Part shown: positions 1 to 8,505 of the stretch, piece after piece | Numbering within the stretch: position 1 is the stretch's first letter | How the letters are laid out: each line of letters starts with the position of its first letter | Source of the DNA: Caproiciproducens galactitolivorans | GTDB lineage: Bacteria > Bacillota > Clostridia > Oscillospirales > Acutalibacteraceae | Assembly (NCBI RefSeq): GCF_026672255.1 | Contig: NZ_JAPOHA010000002.1 | Span: 224,553 to 288,552, forward strand | Reading direction: 5' to 3' | DNA: 64,000 bases | The notes under the pieces: generated by a model | Told to the model about the DNA's origin: nothing | Database searches by the model: none | The model's input: the letters and a program-made list of their open reading frames with translations, nothing else | Made by a program: the position numbers and the translations under genes

Positions 1-2
1 TG

Positions 3-920
3 GTTCCGGAATACCTGCGACTTTTGTGCCGGGAAATTGAGCATACGGCTCAAGTCGCCGCTTCCCTGAAACTGCGGCTGGAAACCGTCTATATCGGCGG
101 GGGAACGCCCACCACCTTGTCTGCGGAGCAGCTTGATACCCTTCTCAGTACGATACGGAGAAGTTTTCACCTTTCTGCCTGCCGCGAATTTACGGTTGAA
201 GCCGGAAGGCCGGATACCATCACCGCAGAGAAGCTTCTTTCCCTGAAAAAACACGGGGTAACCCGTATCAGCATTAACCCGCAGACTTTAAACGATGAAG
301 TCCTGAAAACCATCGGCCGCCGGCATACGGCGGAGCAGACGCTCTCGGCCTATGCCCTTGCGCGCGACCTTGGTTTCGACAATATCAATATGGATCTGAT
401 CGCCGGACTGCCAAAGGACAGCCTTGAAAGCTTTGTTTCCACGCTGGATCGGGTGATCGGCCTTGCCCCGGAAAGCATTACGGTTCATACGCTTTCTTTA
501 AAACGGTCGGCCAGATTGTTTCAGGATGAGAGCGAACCTTTCCGCAATGATACCCAAACTGCGGAGCAAATGATCGATTACGCCGATGAACAGCTGTTAA
601 AATACGGATATAAGCCGTATTATCTTTACCGCCAAAGCCGGATGGTCGGCAATCTGGAGAACACCGGATGGGTGAAACCGGGCTTTGAAAGTCCGTACAA
701 TGTTTTTATTATGGATGAAACGCATACGATTCTTGCGTGCGGCGCGGGAGCCGTCAGCAAAATCAAGGATCCGTATTCCGACAGCCTCAACAGGATTTTT
801 AACTTTAAATATCCTTATGAATATATCAATCGCTTTGAGGAAATGATTATTAGAAAAGATCAGGTGAAAGCTAATTATGGTAAATTTTGTAGAATATCAG
901 AACGAACTCCATCTGATTAA
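3..920 (+). CDS. hemZ: Coproporphyrinogen dehydrogenase HemZ-like radical SAM protein (5' end missing)
   Basis: The reading frame is open at the left window edge, so the N-terminus and the radical SAM CxxxCxxC cluster are not visible. The remaining 305 residues carry the HemN/HemZ-type signatures YIGGGTPTTL and NINMDLIAGLPKDS. HemZ-type proteins are oxygen-independent coproporphyrinogen III oxidases, or close radical SAM relatives, that use a 4Fe-4S cluster and S-adenosylmethionine in the cytoplasm. The family is roughly 480-500 residues, so about 180 are missing. The 3' end overlaps the next start by 44 bases, which suggests translational coupling. Family assignment is solid; haem synthesis as the true role is inferred, because HemN-like proteins also include HemW-type chaperones. 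Confidence 0.8.
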   Translation, partial: VPEYLRLLCREIEHTAQVAASLKLRLETVYIGGGTPTTLSAEQLDTLLSTIRRSFHLSACREFTVEAGRPDTITAEKLLSLKKHGVTRISINPQTLNDEVLKTIGRRHTAEQTLSAYALARDLGFDNINMDLIAGLPKDSLESFVSTLDRVIGLAPESITVHTLSLKRSARLFQDESEPFRNDTQTAEQMIDYADEQLLKYGYKPYYLYRQSRMVGNLENTGWVKPGFESPYNVFIMDETHTILACGAGAVSKIKDPYSDSLNRIFNFKYPYEYINRFEEMIIRKDQVKANYGKFCRISERTPSD

Positions 921-1821
921 TGCCGCGGCTTCGGATCAGCCGGAGGCCTTTGTCAATCGGACGGAGGAAGCTTACCACGAGAACATCCGCAGCATTGCAG
1001 AGAATATTATCTCGCAGAAGAAAAATTGCAGGCTGGTTATGCTTTCCGGGCCGTCCAGCAGCGGAAAAACAACCACGGCGAATCTTTTAAAGAATGCATT
1101 CCAAAAAGCCGGTGTCGGCGCGACCATTATCTCTCTCGATGATTTTTACCGCGGGGAACGGCAGGCGCCGCTTCTTGCAAACGGGCAGCACGATTATGAA
1201 AGCGTAGACGCGCTGGATGTTCCGGAGGTGGAAAGATGCCTTCTCGATTTAATTCAAACAAACCACTGCAATATGCCGGTTTTCAATTTTGAAATCCACA
1301 TGCCTTATCCCCACAAACGCCTGGTCTCTTTAGGGGAGCATGATATTGCAATCGTGGAAGGAATCCACGCGCTGAATCCGGTTTTTATCGATCAGCTTCC
1401 CCAAAAGGGCGTCTGTAAGATTTATATCAGCGTAAAGCAGGGAATTCATGACGGCAAAACCGAACTCTTCGGCGCGAATGAAATGCGTTTGGTAAGAAGA
1501 ATCGTACGGGATTACAATTTCCGCGGGGCCAAACCGGAACGGACGCTGGAAATGTGGCCGAATGTAATGGACGGGGAAAGAAAGTACATTAAACCCTACC
1601 GCTGCGACGCCGATTACACCATTAACTCTTTGCATGCTTATGAAACCTGTGTCTTGGTGAATCAGGCGATTCCGATTCTGAAAGATGTTCCGAAGGACTG
1701 CGAGGATTACCCTATATCCAGGAAACTGATTGAAAATCTGGAGAAATTTACCGCAATCAACAGTGAGTTCGTGCCGAAGAATTCAATTATTCGCGAGTTT
1801 ATCGGCGGCGGGATATATTAA
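877..1821 (+). CDS. Uridine kinase / phosphoribulokinase-family nucleoside kinase
   Basis: This is a 314-residue P-loop kinase. Residues 1-55 form an N-terminal extension, and the Walker A motif GPSSSGKTTT lies at about 58-67. It is followed by a SLDDFY segment and IVEGIHALNP, both typical of the uridine kinase/PRK family. The predicted reaction is ATP-dependent phosphorylation of a nucleoside, probably uridine or cytidine, in the cytoplasm. The family also includes clostridial proteins in which a related kinase domain follows a threonyl-tRNA-synthetase-like N-terminus, and this copy lacks that module. It overlaps the upstream HemZ-like gene. The substrate is not proven by the sequence. Confidence 0.75.
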   Translation: MVNFVEYQNELHLINAAASDQPEAFVNRTEEAYHENIRSIAENIISQKKNCRLVMLSGPSSSGKTTTANLLKNAFQKAGVGATIISLDDFYRGERQAPLLANGQHDYESVDALDVPEVERCLLDLIQTNHCNMPVFNFEIHMPYPHKRLVSLGEHDIAIVEGIHALNPVFIDQLPQKGVCKIYISVKQGIHDGKTELFGANEMRLVRRIVRDYNFRGAKPERTLEMWPNVMDGERKYIKPYRCDADYTINSLHAYETCVLVNQAIPILKDVPKDCEDYPISRKLIENLEKFTAINSEFVPKNSIIREFIGGGIY

Positions 1822-1830
1822 TGAATTTTA

Positions 1831-1858
1831 TTGATTTTTCCGCCGTTCGTGTTATAAT
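1831..1858 (+). promoter_or_regulatory. Sigma-A-type promoter for the zinc-ribbon gene
   Basis: TTGATT at 1831-1836 and a perfect TATAAT at 1853-1858 are separated by 16 bases, 35 bases before the next start codon. The gene therefore probably has its own transcription unit, closed by the terminator at 2272-2300. Confidence 0.6.
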
Positions 1859-1892
1859 CTCATTAAGATAACATTAAAAGGAGCGTGTATTT

Positions 1893-2258
1893 ATGGGATT
1901 GTTTGAAGATGTAGTTGTCAATGCAAAATCAGCAGTGAATGTCGTGGGGAAGAAAGCAGGCCAGTTTGTTGATGTATCCAAGCTCAGAATCAGTTCTGCA
2001 GATTTAAATAATGAGATTTCAAAGCGTTTCGAATCGCTGGGCAGGACGGTTTATGAAGCGAAGAAGACGGATAATGATGCTTCCGATTTAGTAAATGAAT
2101 GCATTACGGCAATCGACGATTTGTATGAACAGCTCGACGCCGTGAATGAGCAGCTGGTTTCCATGCGCGCAAAGCAGGTTTGCAAGAACTGCGGTCAGGA
2201 AAATCCGCAGGGTGCGGATTACTGCAGCAAATGCGGCCATAAGCTTACGGAGGAATAA
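1893..2258 (+). CDS. Zinc-ribbon domain protein of unknown function
   Basis: This 121-residue protein has a helical, probably coiled-coil body (residues 1-90) and a C-terminal zinc ribbon, with CKNCGQENPQ and CSKCG supplying four cysteine ligands. The start ATG follows an AAAGGAGCG ribosome-binding site. Proteins of this layout are common in Clostridia and are usually annotated only by the ribbon. No signal peptide or membrane segment is visible, so it is probably cytoplasmic. It sits alone between its own promoter and a strong terminator. No function is assigned. Confidence 0.7.
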   Translation: MGLFEDVVVNAKSAVNVVGKKAGQFVDVSKLRISSADLNNEISKRFESLGRTVYEAKKTDNDASDLVNECITAIDDLYEQLDAVNEQLVSMRAKQVCKNCGQENPQGADYCSKCGHKLTEE

Positions 2259-2271
2259 GAACGGCATTCGC

Positions 2272-2300
2272 AAAAAAAGGGGTGTTGCACCCCTTTTTTT
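2272..2300 (+). terminator. Rho-independent terminator after the zinc-ribbon gene
   Basis: A 13-bp perfect stem made of an A-tract plus GGGGTG, and CACCCC plus a T-tract, closes a TTG loop. The symmetry of A and T tracts would allow it to work in both directions. Confidence 0.9.
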
Positions 2301-2396
2301 AATGCTTGCAATTCTGTTCATATTATTTTTATTTATATAGTATACTATTTTATCGTGCAGTAATGCGTGTAACTATATTGTATTGGATGTGTCTCA

Positions 2397-4160
2397 ATGG
2401 AAAGTAAACGGGCTGCTGCCCCAGGAAAACAGAGTTTTTTGCACGGCGCCCTGATTTTAATGGTAGCGATTGCGCTGGTTAAGATTATCGGCGCGCTGTT
2501 TAAAATACCGCTTGCATGGATTCTTACCCCGGTGGGGAACGGCTATTTCGGAAATGCATATTCCCTTTATTTTCCGATCTTCAGTCTTGCAACCGCGGGA
2601 TTCCCGATTGCGATTTCCCGGCTGGTTTCCGAGAATTCCGCACGCGGCCGTTATCGTGACATCCGCCAGATACATACGGTTTCCATCCGGATCTTTTTCA
2701 TTTTAGGGATTGTCGCGTTCTCAATTATGTTTTTCGGCGCAAAGCCGTATGTTTCTTACGCGGCAAGCAATAATCCGGAAAACGCTCTGCCTGCTATTTA
2801 CGCTTTAGCCCCGGCTATTTTATTCAACAGCCTGATGGCAATTTACAGGGGATATTATGAAGGGCTTCGTAACATGTATCCCACGGCTATTTCTGAAATT
2901 GTCGAAGCTTTAAGCAAACTTGTGTTCGGGCTTACCCTTGCGGCGCTCATTATTCAGTCCGGAATGAACGAGTATGCCGCAAACGGTACGGTTTATGGCA
3001 TAAAACGGGCCTCGGCAGAATATGCTAAGATCGCGACCCTGCCGTATGCCGCCGCGGGAGCGATTTTCGGGGTTACCATCGGTTCGGTCATGGGCTTTCT
3101 CTTTCTGTTTGTATATCATAAGCGGCACGGCGACGGGATAACGAAAGAAATGCTCCGCGCCTCTCCGCGCCCCCTTCCGATGCGGCTAACGACTTCCCGC
3201 CTGATTCGAACGGCGATTCCGATCGCGCTTGGTTCCCTGGCGGTCAACCTGTCCACTTTTATTGACAGCACCTTTTTGCAGAAGCGCATCAATGATATTA
3301 TGGCCGAGAATTCGCAGGTTCTGCTGAAAATGTACGAGGGCGTTATCCCGGATTCGGTTATTCAATTGAATAATGTTCCCACGTTTTTATTCGGATGCTT
3401 TTCCAATGCGTCCACGCTGTTTATGCTGGTGCCGGCGATTACGCAGGCATTCGGCGTCAGCGCGCTTCCGAATGTAACGGAGGCCTGGACGGGCGGTGAC
3501 CCGAAACAGATCAGACGAAGCATAGAGCAGGTTTTGCGAATCGTTTCCATGATCACGATCCCTGCCGGTCTGGGGCTTTCCGTCCTCGCAACCCCGATTG
3601 CCTCTTTATTGTACGGAGAGAAAAACGCTCCGACCATAATCGGGAAAATCCTCGTTGTATTGGGCCTCGGCGCAATATTCGCCGCGATGAGCACGCCGAT
3701 CAACAGTATGCTTCAGGCGGTTGGAAGGGTTGATCTTCCGGTAAAACTGCTGGTGGTTGGCCTTGCGATTAAACTCGTGCTGAACTATACGCTGGTTGGA
3801 ATCCCGGAAATCAACGTGATGGGAGCCGGTACGGGAACGTTGGTGTGTTACATCTTTATCATGGTTTTCGCGCTGTATTATCTCTGCCGGGAAACAAAGG
3901 TTCATCTCAATTATATTCAGATTTTTTTCAAGCCCCTTTTAGCGTCTGTCATCAGCGTGGGTTTGGCCTATTTTGTCCAAAAAGCGGGAACTTTGCTGCA
4001 TTTGGACAAATTATTCACGCTGCTCGCGATCGCGTTTGCGGGAGTGGTTTATCTGGTTTGCATGCTGTGGTTTAAGGCTCTTACAAGAAACGATATTCTC
4101 ATGATGCCCAAGGGACAAAAAATTGCGAAAATACTTGAAAAACATAATTGGATAAGGTAA
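2397..4160 (+). CDS. YabM/SpoVB-like polysaccharide flippase (MOP superfamily)
   Basis: This 587-residue polytopic membrane protein has about 14 predicted hydrophobic segments spread over its length, as in SpoVB, YabM and MurJ-type exporters of the MOP superfamily. Such proteins move lipid-linked oligosaccharides or peptidoglycan precursors across the membrane, and the SpoVB branch is needed for spore cortex formation. Its place directly before mazG, rqcP, yabP, yabQ and divIC matches yabM in Bacillus subtilis. The ATG has only a weak upstream purine stretch. The transported substrate cannot be read from the sequence. Confidence 0.82.
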   Translation: MESKRAAAPGKQSFLHGALILMVAIALVKIIGALFKIPLAWILTPVGNGYFGNAYSLYFPIFSLATAGFPIAISRLVSENSARGRYRDIRQIHTVSIRIFFILGIVAFSIMFFGAKPYVSYAASNNPENALPAIYALAPAILFNSLMAIYRGYYEGLRNMYPTAISEIVEALSKLVFGLTLAALIIQSGMNEYAANGTVYGIKRASAEYAKIATLPYAAAGAIFGVTIGSVMGFLFLFVYHKRHGDGITKEMLRASPRPLPMRLTTSRLIRTAIPIALGSLAVNLSTFIDSTFLQKRINDIMAENSQVLLKMYEGVIPDSVIQLNNVPTFLFGCFSNASTLFMLVPAITQAFGVSALPNVTEAWTGGDPKQIRRSIEQVLRIVSMITIPAGLGLSVLATPIASLLYGEKNAPTIIGKILVVLGLGAIFAAMSTPINSMLQAVGRVDLPVKLLVVGLAIKLVLNYTLVGIPEINVMGAGTGTLVCYIFIMVFALYYLCRETKVHLNYIQIFFKPLLASVISVGLAYFVQKAGTLLHLDKLFTLLAIAFAGVVYLVCMLWFKALTRNDILMMPKGQKIAKILEKHNWIR

Positions 4161-4205
4161 AATAATAAAAGTTTACCGATATTTGGTTTTACAGGAGATA
4201 TCAAT

Positions 4206-4994
4206 TTGGATTTTCAATTTAAAGAGAAATATAATATGGAGGACCTTCTGAAAATCATGGAGATTCTCCGGTCACCGGAAGGATGTCCTTGGGACCGGGA
4301 GCAAACGCACCAAAGTATCCGGAACAACTTCATTGAGGAAACCTACGAAGCGGTTGAGGCGATTGATAATAATGACGCCGAGCTTTTAAAAGAAGAATTG
4401 GGCGATGTTTTACTTCAGGTAGTATTTCACGCGCAATTGGAAAAAGATAAGAACAGTTTCGGGTTTTCGGATGTTGTGGACGGCATCGCAAAAAAGCTGA
4501 TTGTCCGTCATCCTCATGTTTTTGATGATACCGTTGTCAGCAGTTCGGCTGAAGTGCTTGTCAACTGGGATGCCATAAAGAAAGAAACCAAAAACCAGAC
4601 AACGCAGACGGAAGTCCTGCAAAGCGTTTCCAAAGCCCTGCCCGCGCTGATGCGCAGTGCGAAAGTGCAGCATAAAGCGGCAAAGGTGGGATTTGACTGG
4701 CCCGATGTATCGGGGGCGCTTGACAAAGTTGCCGAGGAAACCCGCGAATTAAAAGAGGCGATCGACTCCGGCAGCGGGGAAGACCGAATGGAAGAGTTAG
4801 GCGATCTGTTGTTTTCCGTGGTAAATGTTTCTCGATTTTTGAAAGTTGAGCCTGAACAAGCGTTAAGCAATTCCTGTGATAAGTTCATCCGGCGTTTTCA
4901 AAAAATGGAACAATTTGCGGAAGAACGAGGAACCGACATGGCTGCCATGTCACTGGAACAGCTTGATTCCCTTTGGAATGAAGCAAAGACTTAA
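4206..4994 (+). CDS. mazG: Nucleoside triphosphate pyrophosphohydrolase MazG (YabN-like)
   Basis: The 262-residue protein carries two tandem MazG domains, at about residues 8-110 and 165-245. Each keeps the metal-binding pattern: EETYE with EELGD at residues 44-67, and EETRE with EELGD in the second copy. MazG hydrolyses nucleoside triphosphates to monophosphates and pyrophosphate, a house-cleaning role. The TTG start is chosen because AGGAG at 4193-4197 is 8 bases upstream. B. subtilis YabN also has an N-terminal methylase-like domain, which is absent here, so this is the shorter MazG-only form. Confidence 0.9.
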   Translation: MDFQFKEKYNMEDLLKIMEILRSPEGCPWDREQTHQSIRNNFIEETYEAVEAIDNNDAELLKEELGDVLLQVVFHAQLEKDKNSFGFSDVVDGIAKKLIVRHPHVFDDTVVSSSAEVLVNWDAIKKETKNQTTQTEVLQSVSKALPALMRSAKVQHKAAKVGFDWPDVSGALDKVAEETRELKEAIDSGSGEDRMEELGDLLFSVVNVSRFLKVEPEQALSNSCDKFIRRFQKMEQFAEERGTDMAAMSLEQLDSLWNEAKT

Positions 4995-5044
4995 TCATTC
5001 TCAGCTTTCAGCTGTTGAATAATAAAAAAACGGAGGTCAAATTT

Positions 5045-5320
5045 ATGAACAAAACAGAATTAATTGCTGCTGTTGCTGAAAAAGCAGGTATGTCCAAAAA
5101 AGATGCCGATAATGCTGTTAATGCGATGATTGACACAATCGTTAATGCTGTTGCCGAAGATGAAAAAGTACAGATAGTAGGTTTTGGTACATTTGAAGTC
5201 CGCAGCCGCAGCGAAAGGCAAGGCCGCGACCCGAGAACAAATTCTCCCATTACAATTCCTGCTTCTAGGGTTCCCGCGTTTAAGGCAGGTAAAGCATTTA
5301 AGGAAGCTACAGCAAAATAA
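5045..5320 (+). CDS. hup: HU family DNA-binding protein
   Basis: This 91-residue histone-like protein begins MNKTELIAAVAEKAG and contains the signature GFGTFEVRSR followed by the DNA-binding arm (RDPRTNSPITIPASRVPAF). HU forms dimers that bend and compact the nucleoid. The start is the ATG preceded by GGAGG at 5032-5036; an upstream in-frame start would add ten poorly conserved residues. It lies between mazG and rqcP and ends at a good terminator, so it can be expressed apart from the downstream genes. Confidence 0.95.
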   Translation: MNKTELIAAVAEKAGMSKKDADNAVNAMIDTIVNAVAEDEKVQIVGFGTFEVRSRSERQGRDPRTNSPITIPASRVPAFKAGKAFKEATAK

Positions 5321-5339
5321 TTTAACTGTTTGGTTTTTA

Positions 5340-5373
5340 GGCTGTAACAAATTCGATGTTACAGCCTTTTATT
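5340..5373 (+). terminator. Terminator between HU and rqcP
   Basis: The 10-bp perfect stem GGCTGTAACA / TGTTACAGCC (5340-5366) has a 7-base loop and is followed by TTTTATTAT. It lies only 15 bases before the rqcP start, so it probably attenuates read-through from HU. Confidence 0.8.
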
Positions 5374-5387
5374 ATGAGAGGATCAGT

Positions 5388-5648
5388 ATGAGACTGGATA
5401 AATATTTAAAAGTATCGAGAATAATCAAACGGCGTACCGTTGCAAACGAGGCTTGCGACGCCGGGCGCGTGCTGGTGAACGGAAAAGCCGCCCGTGCTTC
5501 CTATGACGTGAAGACCGGCGATATTCTGGAATTGCAGCTCGGTTCGCGCAGCGTGAAGGCGGAAGTCCTCAGCGTAAACGAATACGCCAGAAAGGAAACC
5601 GCGTCGGATATGTACCGGATTGTGTCCGATGGGCCGGCAAACCTTTAA
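5388..5648 (+). CDS. rqcP: RqcP / YabO, S4-domain protein of ribosome-associated quality control
   Basis: This 86-residue protein is almost entirely an S4 RNA-binding domain (RLDKYLKVSRIIKRRTVANEACDAGRVLVNG). Its closest described relative is B. subtilis YabO/RqcP, which works with RqcH on obstructed 50S subunits during alanine tailing. The ATG has GAGAGGA at 5376-5382 upstream; a longer in-frame extension back into HU has no support. Position between HU and yabP matches the yab cluster. Confidence 0.9.
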   Translation: MRLDKYLKVSRIIKRRTVANEACDAGRVLVNGKAARASYDVKTGDILELQLGSRSVKAEVLSVNEYARKETASDMYRIVSDGPANL

Positions 5649-5677
5649 GTATATGTCCTTCTGCTAATGCATACAAA
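5649..5677 (+). promoter_or_regulatory. Sigma-E-type promoter before yabP
   Basis: GTATATG at 5649-5655 and CATACAAA at 5670-5677 are separated by 14 bases. This fits the mother-cell sigma-E consensus (KMATATT, 13-15 bases, CATACAHT). yabP and yabQ are sigma-E-dependent in B. subtilis, so the position makes biological sense. Confidence 0.6.
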
Positions 5678-5706
5678 TTGGTATGAATGAGTAGGAGGGT
5701 TTTGAA

Positions 5707-5985
5707 ATGGCAGAAGAAAAAAAATCTGTTAAAGGCCCGCAAAATCTGATTCTTGAAAACCGACGGGTGCTTACTGCGACGGGTGTTTCCAATGTTGACA
5801 GCTTCGATGAGCAGACGATCATCGCTTATACCGATTTGGGGCAGCTGATTATCAAGGGAACGAAGTTGCAGATCAATAAACTGAATATTGATACGGGGGA
5901 GCTCACCCTGAACGGAGAAATCAGTTCGATGTCCTATTCGGAGAATCAGCCGACGGGCGGATTTTTAACAAAGCTGTTCAAATAG
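5707..5985 (+). CDS. yabP: Sporulation protein YabP
   Basis: This 92-residue protein matches the YabP/YqfC family: a short soluble beta-rich protein with the conserved section NRRVLTATGVSNVDSFDEQ and a TDLGQLIIKG strand. YabP acts in the mother cell during sporulation; its biochemical role is unknown. A GTAGGAGGG ribosome site lies just upstream, and a sigma-E-like promoter lies 30 bases before the start. yabQ follows after 14 bases. Confidence 0.92.
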   Translation: MAEEKKSVKGPQNLILENRRVLTATGVSNVDSFDEQTIIAYTDLGQLIIKGTKLQINKLNIDTGELTLNGEISSMSYSENQPTGGFLTKLFK

Positions 5986-5999
5986 AGGAGTGAGGTTGC

Positions 6000-6536
6000 T
6001 TGAATGTTTCACTCACTTGGCAGCTTCAGGGATTTTTGATCTCCATTGCAACAGGCTTTTTTTTAGGGGCGTTTTACGATATTTTCCGCATTTTTCGGAC
6101 GGTTTTCCAATCCGAACGGCGTGCGGTATTTTTTCAGGACCTCTTTTATATGTTTGTGATCGCCTTTATCACGTTCCTTGTGGCTTTAGGCATCAATTAT
6201 GGGGAAGTGCGGTTTTACATACTGGCCGGGGAAGGCATTGGGTGGTGCTTTTATTTTTTAACGGTCGGGTTTGTAACACTGCGGGTATTTCGGTTCCTTT
6301 CAAAAATTATAAAAGCCTATCTTTTTAGGCCGATTCGGTGGGTCGTCTCGAAAATATCTCATTTCATTCTTCGAATCCTAAAGAAAATTGTGAAAAATAC
6401 AAAAATAGTAACAGCAATTCCGAAAAAACGCTTGAAACATTGCCGTTCAATAGTGTATAATCAATATATTGGCAAAGTGAAAAAGAAGGCAAAGGTTAAA
6501 GGGGGCCGCGCTGCACATGAAAGTCATAAAAAATAA
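6000..6536 (+). CDS. yabQ: Spore cortex biosynthesis protein YabQ
   Basis: This 178-residue membrane protein begins NVSLTWQLQGFLISIATGFFLGAFYDIFRIFR, which is the typical YabQ N-terminus. About four hydrophobic segments occupy residues 5-110, and a strongly basic cytoplasmic tail follows. YabQ is needed for spore cortex formation in B. subtilis. The TTG start is preceded by GAGGAGTGAGG. Its 3' end overlaps divIC by 20 bases, and the Lys/Arg-rich tail is encoded partly in that overlap. Confidence 0.9.
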   Translation: MNVSLTWQLQGFLISIATGFFLGAFYDIFRIFRTVFQSERRAVFFQDLFYMFVIAFITFLVALGINYGEVRFYILAGEGIGWCFYFLTVGFVTLRVFRFLSKIIKAYLFRPIRWVVSKISHFILRILKKIVKNTKIVTAIPKKRLKHCRSIVYNQYIGKVKKKAKVKGGRAAHESHKK

Positions 6537-6819
6537 GAAGCAGAAAAGCAGCTTACTGCTGCGTCTCGCTGTTTTCGCATTTGCACTCTACGCTGCCGTC
6601 TCGCTTGTCAACCAGCAAATCCTGATTAGCCAGAAACGTCAGGAATTGGATACGATTAAGCAAAAAATTGTTGTTCAGGAAATTAAAAATGAAGATATGA
6701 AACACGCTTTGCAGACGGGGACCAATGGGAACAGCGACTATATTGAGCGTGTAGCGCGCGAAAGCCTTAATTTTGCAAAACCGGGAGAACGCGTGTTTGT
6801 CAATATCGCGGGAAATTGA
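6517..6819 (+). CDS. divIC: Septum formation initiator DivIC/FtsB-like
   Basis: This 100-residue bitopic protein has a basic N-terminus, one membrane segment (about 11-32) and a coiled coil (about 35-65), then the conserved C-terminal section YIERVARESLNFAKPGERVF. It belongs to the FtsB/DivIC family, which joins FtsL/DivIB in the division complex at the septum. It overlaps yabQ by 20 bases, as in the Bacillus yab cluster, where divIC lies between yabQ and yabR. Confidence 0.9.
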   Translation: MKVIKNKKQKSSLLLRLAVFAFALYAAVSLVNQQILISQKRQELDTIKQKIVVQEIKNEDMKHALQTGTNGNSDYIERVARESLNFAKPGERVFVNIAGN

Positions 6820-6853
6820 TCTCTCTAATTTTTAAGGAGGAAATCATTTACAT

Positions 6854-7294
6854 ATGCAGCTTGAGGTAGGAACCATCCTGGAAGGGAAAGTTACGGGAAT
6901 AACAAAATTCGGCGCTTTTGTTGAATTGCCGGGAGGAAAAACCGGCATGGTGCACATTTCGGAGGTAGCTCCCACTTTTGTTAAGGAAATTCGTGATTTT
7001 GTAACTGAAAATCAAATGGTAAAAGTTAAGGTTATGAGTATCAGCGAGGATGGGAAAGTAAGCCTTTCCATGAAGAAAGCGGTTGCGCCCGCCCCGAGGA
7101 ACAGTACGCCTGCCCCTCGTTCTTCAAGACCCGGAAATTATGAGTGGCAGAGCAGAAGAAATGAAGCTGCCAGCTTTGAGGATATGATGTCCAAGTTCAA
7201 GCAGACAAGCGATGAAAAGATTTCCGATCTTAAAAAATGTGTGGAATCGAAGCGCGGCGGTTTTTCGAAGCACGGTTCCAATCAACCGAAATAA
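6854..7294 (+). CDS. yabR: S1 RNA-binding domain protein (YabR-like)
   Basis: Residues 1-75 of this 146-residue protein form one S1 domain (LEVGTILEGKVTGITKFGAFVELPGGKTGMVHISEV). A proline- and serine-rich linker and a charged tail follow. YabR and its relatives are small RNA-binding proteins in Firmicutes, related to general stress protein 13. AAGGAGG sits 14-20 bases upstream. It is the last gene before a strong terminator and closes the yab cluster. Confidence 0.88.
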   Translation: MQLEVGTILEGKVTGITKFGAFVELPGGKTGMVHISEVAPTFVKEIRDFVTENQMVKVKVMSISEDGKVSLSMKKAVAPAPRNSTPAPRSSRPGNYEWQSRRNEAASFEDMMSKFKQTSDEKISDLKKCVESKRGGFSKHGSNQPK

Positions 7295-7298
7295 TTTT

Positions 7299-7328
7299 AA
7301 GCGGAGTGTGCGCACTCCGCTTTTTTTT
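7299..7328 (+). terminator. Terminator closing the yab cluster
   Basis: An 8-bp stem GCGGAGTG / CACTCCGC with a TGCG loop (7301-7320) is followed by eight T residues. Confidence 0.92.
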
Positions 7329-7339
7329 GGAGGCAAACG

Positions 7340-8494
7340 ATGTTAATTATTCATGCAAAAATTCATACGATGGCAGGGAATACGATCGATAACGGCTGGA
7401 TACATATTAAAAAGAACAAAATTGAAGCGGTCGGTCCTTTTTCGGATCAGTCGGCGGAGGATGGCGAGGTCCTTGATGTTCAGGGCGCCGGTGTTTATCC
7501 CGGTTTTATCGATGCGCACACCCATCTTGGCATGTGGGAAGACGGCCTTACTTTCGAGGGGGACGACGGAAATGAGGAAACGGACCCCGTAACCCCGCAG
7601 CTTCGGGCGATTGACGCGATCAATCCCATGGACCGTTGTTTTTCCGAGGGCCTTGCCGCGGGCGTGACGACGGTTGTAACCGGGCCCGGCAGCGCAAACC
7701 CGATCGGCGGGCAGCTTGTAGCGCTGAAAACGGCCGGTTCCCGTGTGGATGATATGATCGTAAAAGCGCCGGTTGCGATTAAAATGGCGCTCGGTGAAAA
7801 CCCGAAATCCGTCTATCATGGGAAAAATCAGGCGCCGTCCACCAGAATGGCAACGGCAGCCCTGATCCGTGAGGAATTGTTTAAAGCAAAACGTTATATG
7901 GCCGATCTGGAACGCGCCAAAAACGACGAAGATTTCGACGCACCGGAATTTGATATTAAATCGGAAGCGCTTTTGCCTGCGCTTCGGGGCGAAACGGAAG
8001 TTCATTTCCATGCGCACCGTTCCGATGATATTTATACCGCCATCCGGATTGCAAACGAGTTCCACCTGAATTACGTCATTGTCCATGGAACGGAGGGGCA
8101 CTTGATCGCGGATAACCTTGCAAAAGAAAGTGTCCGTGTGCTTGCCGGACCGTACCTTTGCGAGCGCTCGAAACCGGAGCTTAAAAACCAGACGCCCGCC
8201 AACCCGGGGATTCTGGCAAAAGCGGGCGTCTTAACGGCGATTATTACCGATCATCCCGTTATTCCTTTGCAGTACCTTCCAACGTGCGCGGCGCTTGCCG
8301 TTCGTGAAGGAATGGATTATGAAGAAGCTTTAAAGGCAATTACGATCAATCCCGCGAAAATTTGCGGAATTGATCAACGTGTCGGGTCCATTGAAGCGGG
8401 CAAAGATGCGGATTTGGTTGTTTTCGATTCGGACCCGCTTCAAATGACATCAAAACCGATTCATGTAATCGCCGACGGTAAAATTGTTTTATAA
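7340..8494 (+). CDS. Amidohydrolase (imidazolonepropionase-related)
   Basis: This 384-residue metal-dependent hydrolase of the amidohydrolase superfamily has the HxH metal motif at residues 60-62 (DAHTHLG). Further ligands are VHFHAHR, HGTEGH and a late Asp in IITDHP, followed by the C-terminal section GSIEAGKDADLVVFDSDP. These enzymes hydrolyse cyclic amides or related C-N bonds; the substrate here is unknown. GGAGG lies just after the preceding terminator. Its stop is 11 bases before a fumarase alpha gene, so the two are probably co-transcribed. There are no histidine-degradation neighbours, so true HutI activity is unlikely. Confidence 0.85.
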   Translation: MLIIHAKIHTMAGNTIDNGWIHIKKNKIEAVGPFSDQSAEDGEVLDVQGAGVYPGFIDAHTHLGMWEDGLTFEGDDGNEETDPVTPQLRAIDAINPMDRCFSEGLAAGVTTVVTGPGSANPIGGQLVALKTAGSRVDDMIVKAPVAIKMALGENPKSVYHGKNQAPSTRMATAALIREELFKAKRYMADLERAKNDEDFDAPEFDIKSEALLPALRGETEVHFHAHRSDDIYTAIRIANEFHLNYVIVHGTEGHLIADNLAKESVRVLAGPYLCERSKPELKNQTPANPGILAKAGVLTAIITDHPVIPLQYLPTCAALAVREGMDYEEALKAITINPAKICGIDQRVGSIEAGKDADLVVFDSDPLQMTSKPIHVIADGKIVL

Positions 8495-8505
8495 GGAGAC
8501 AGACG

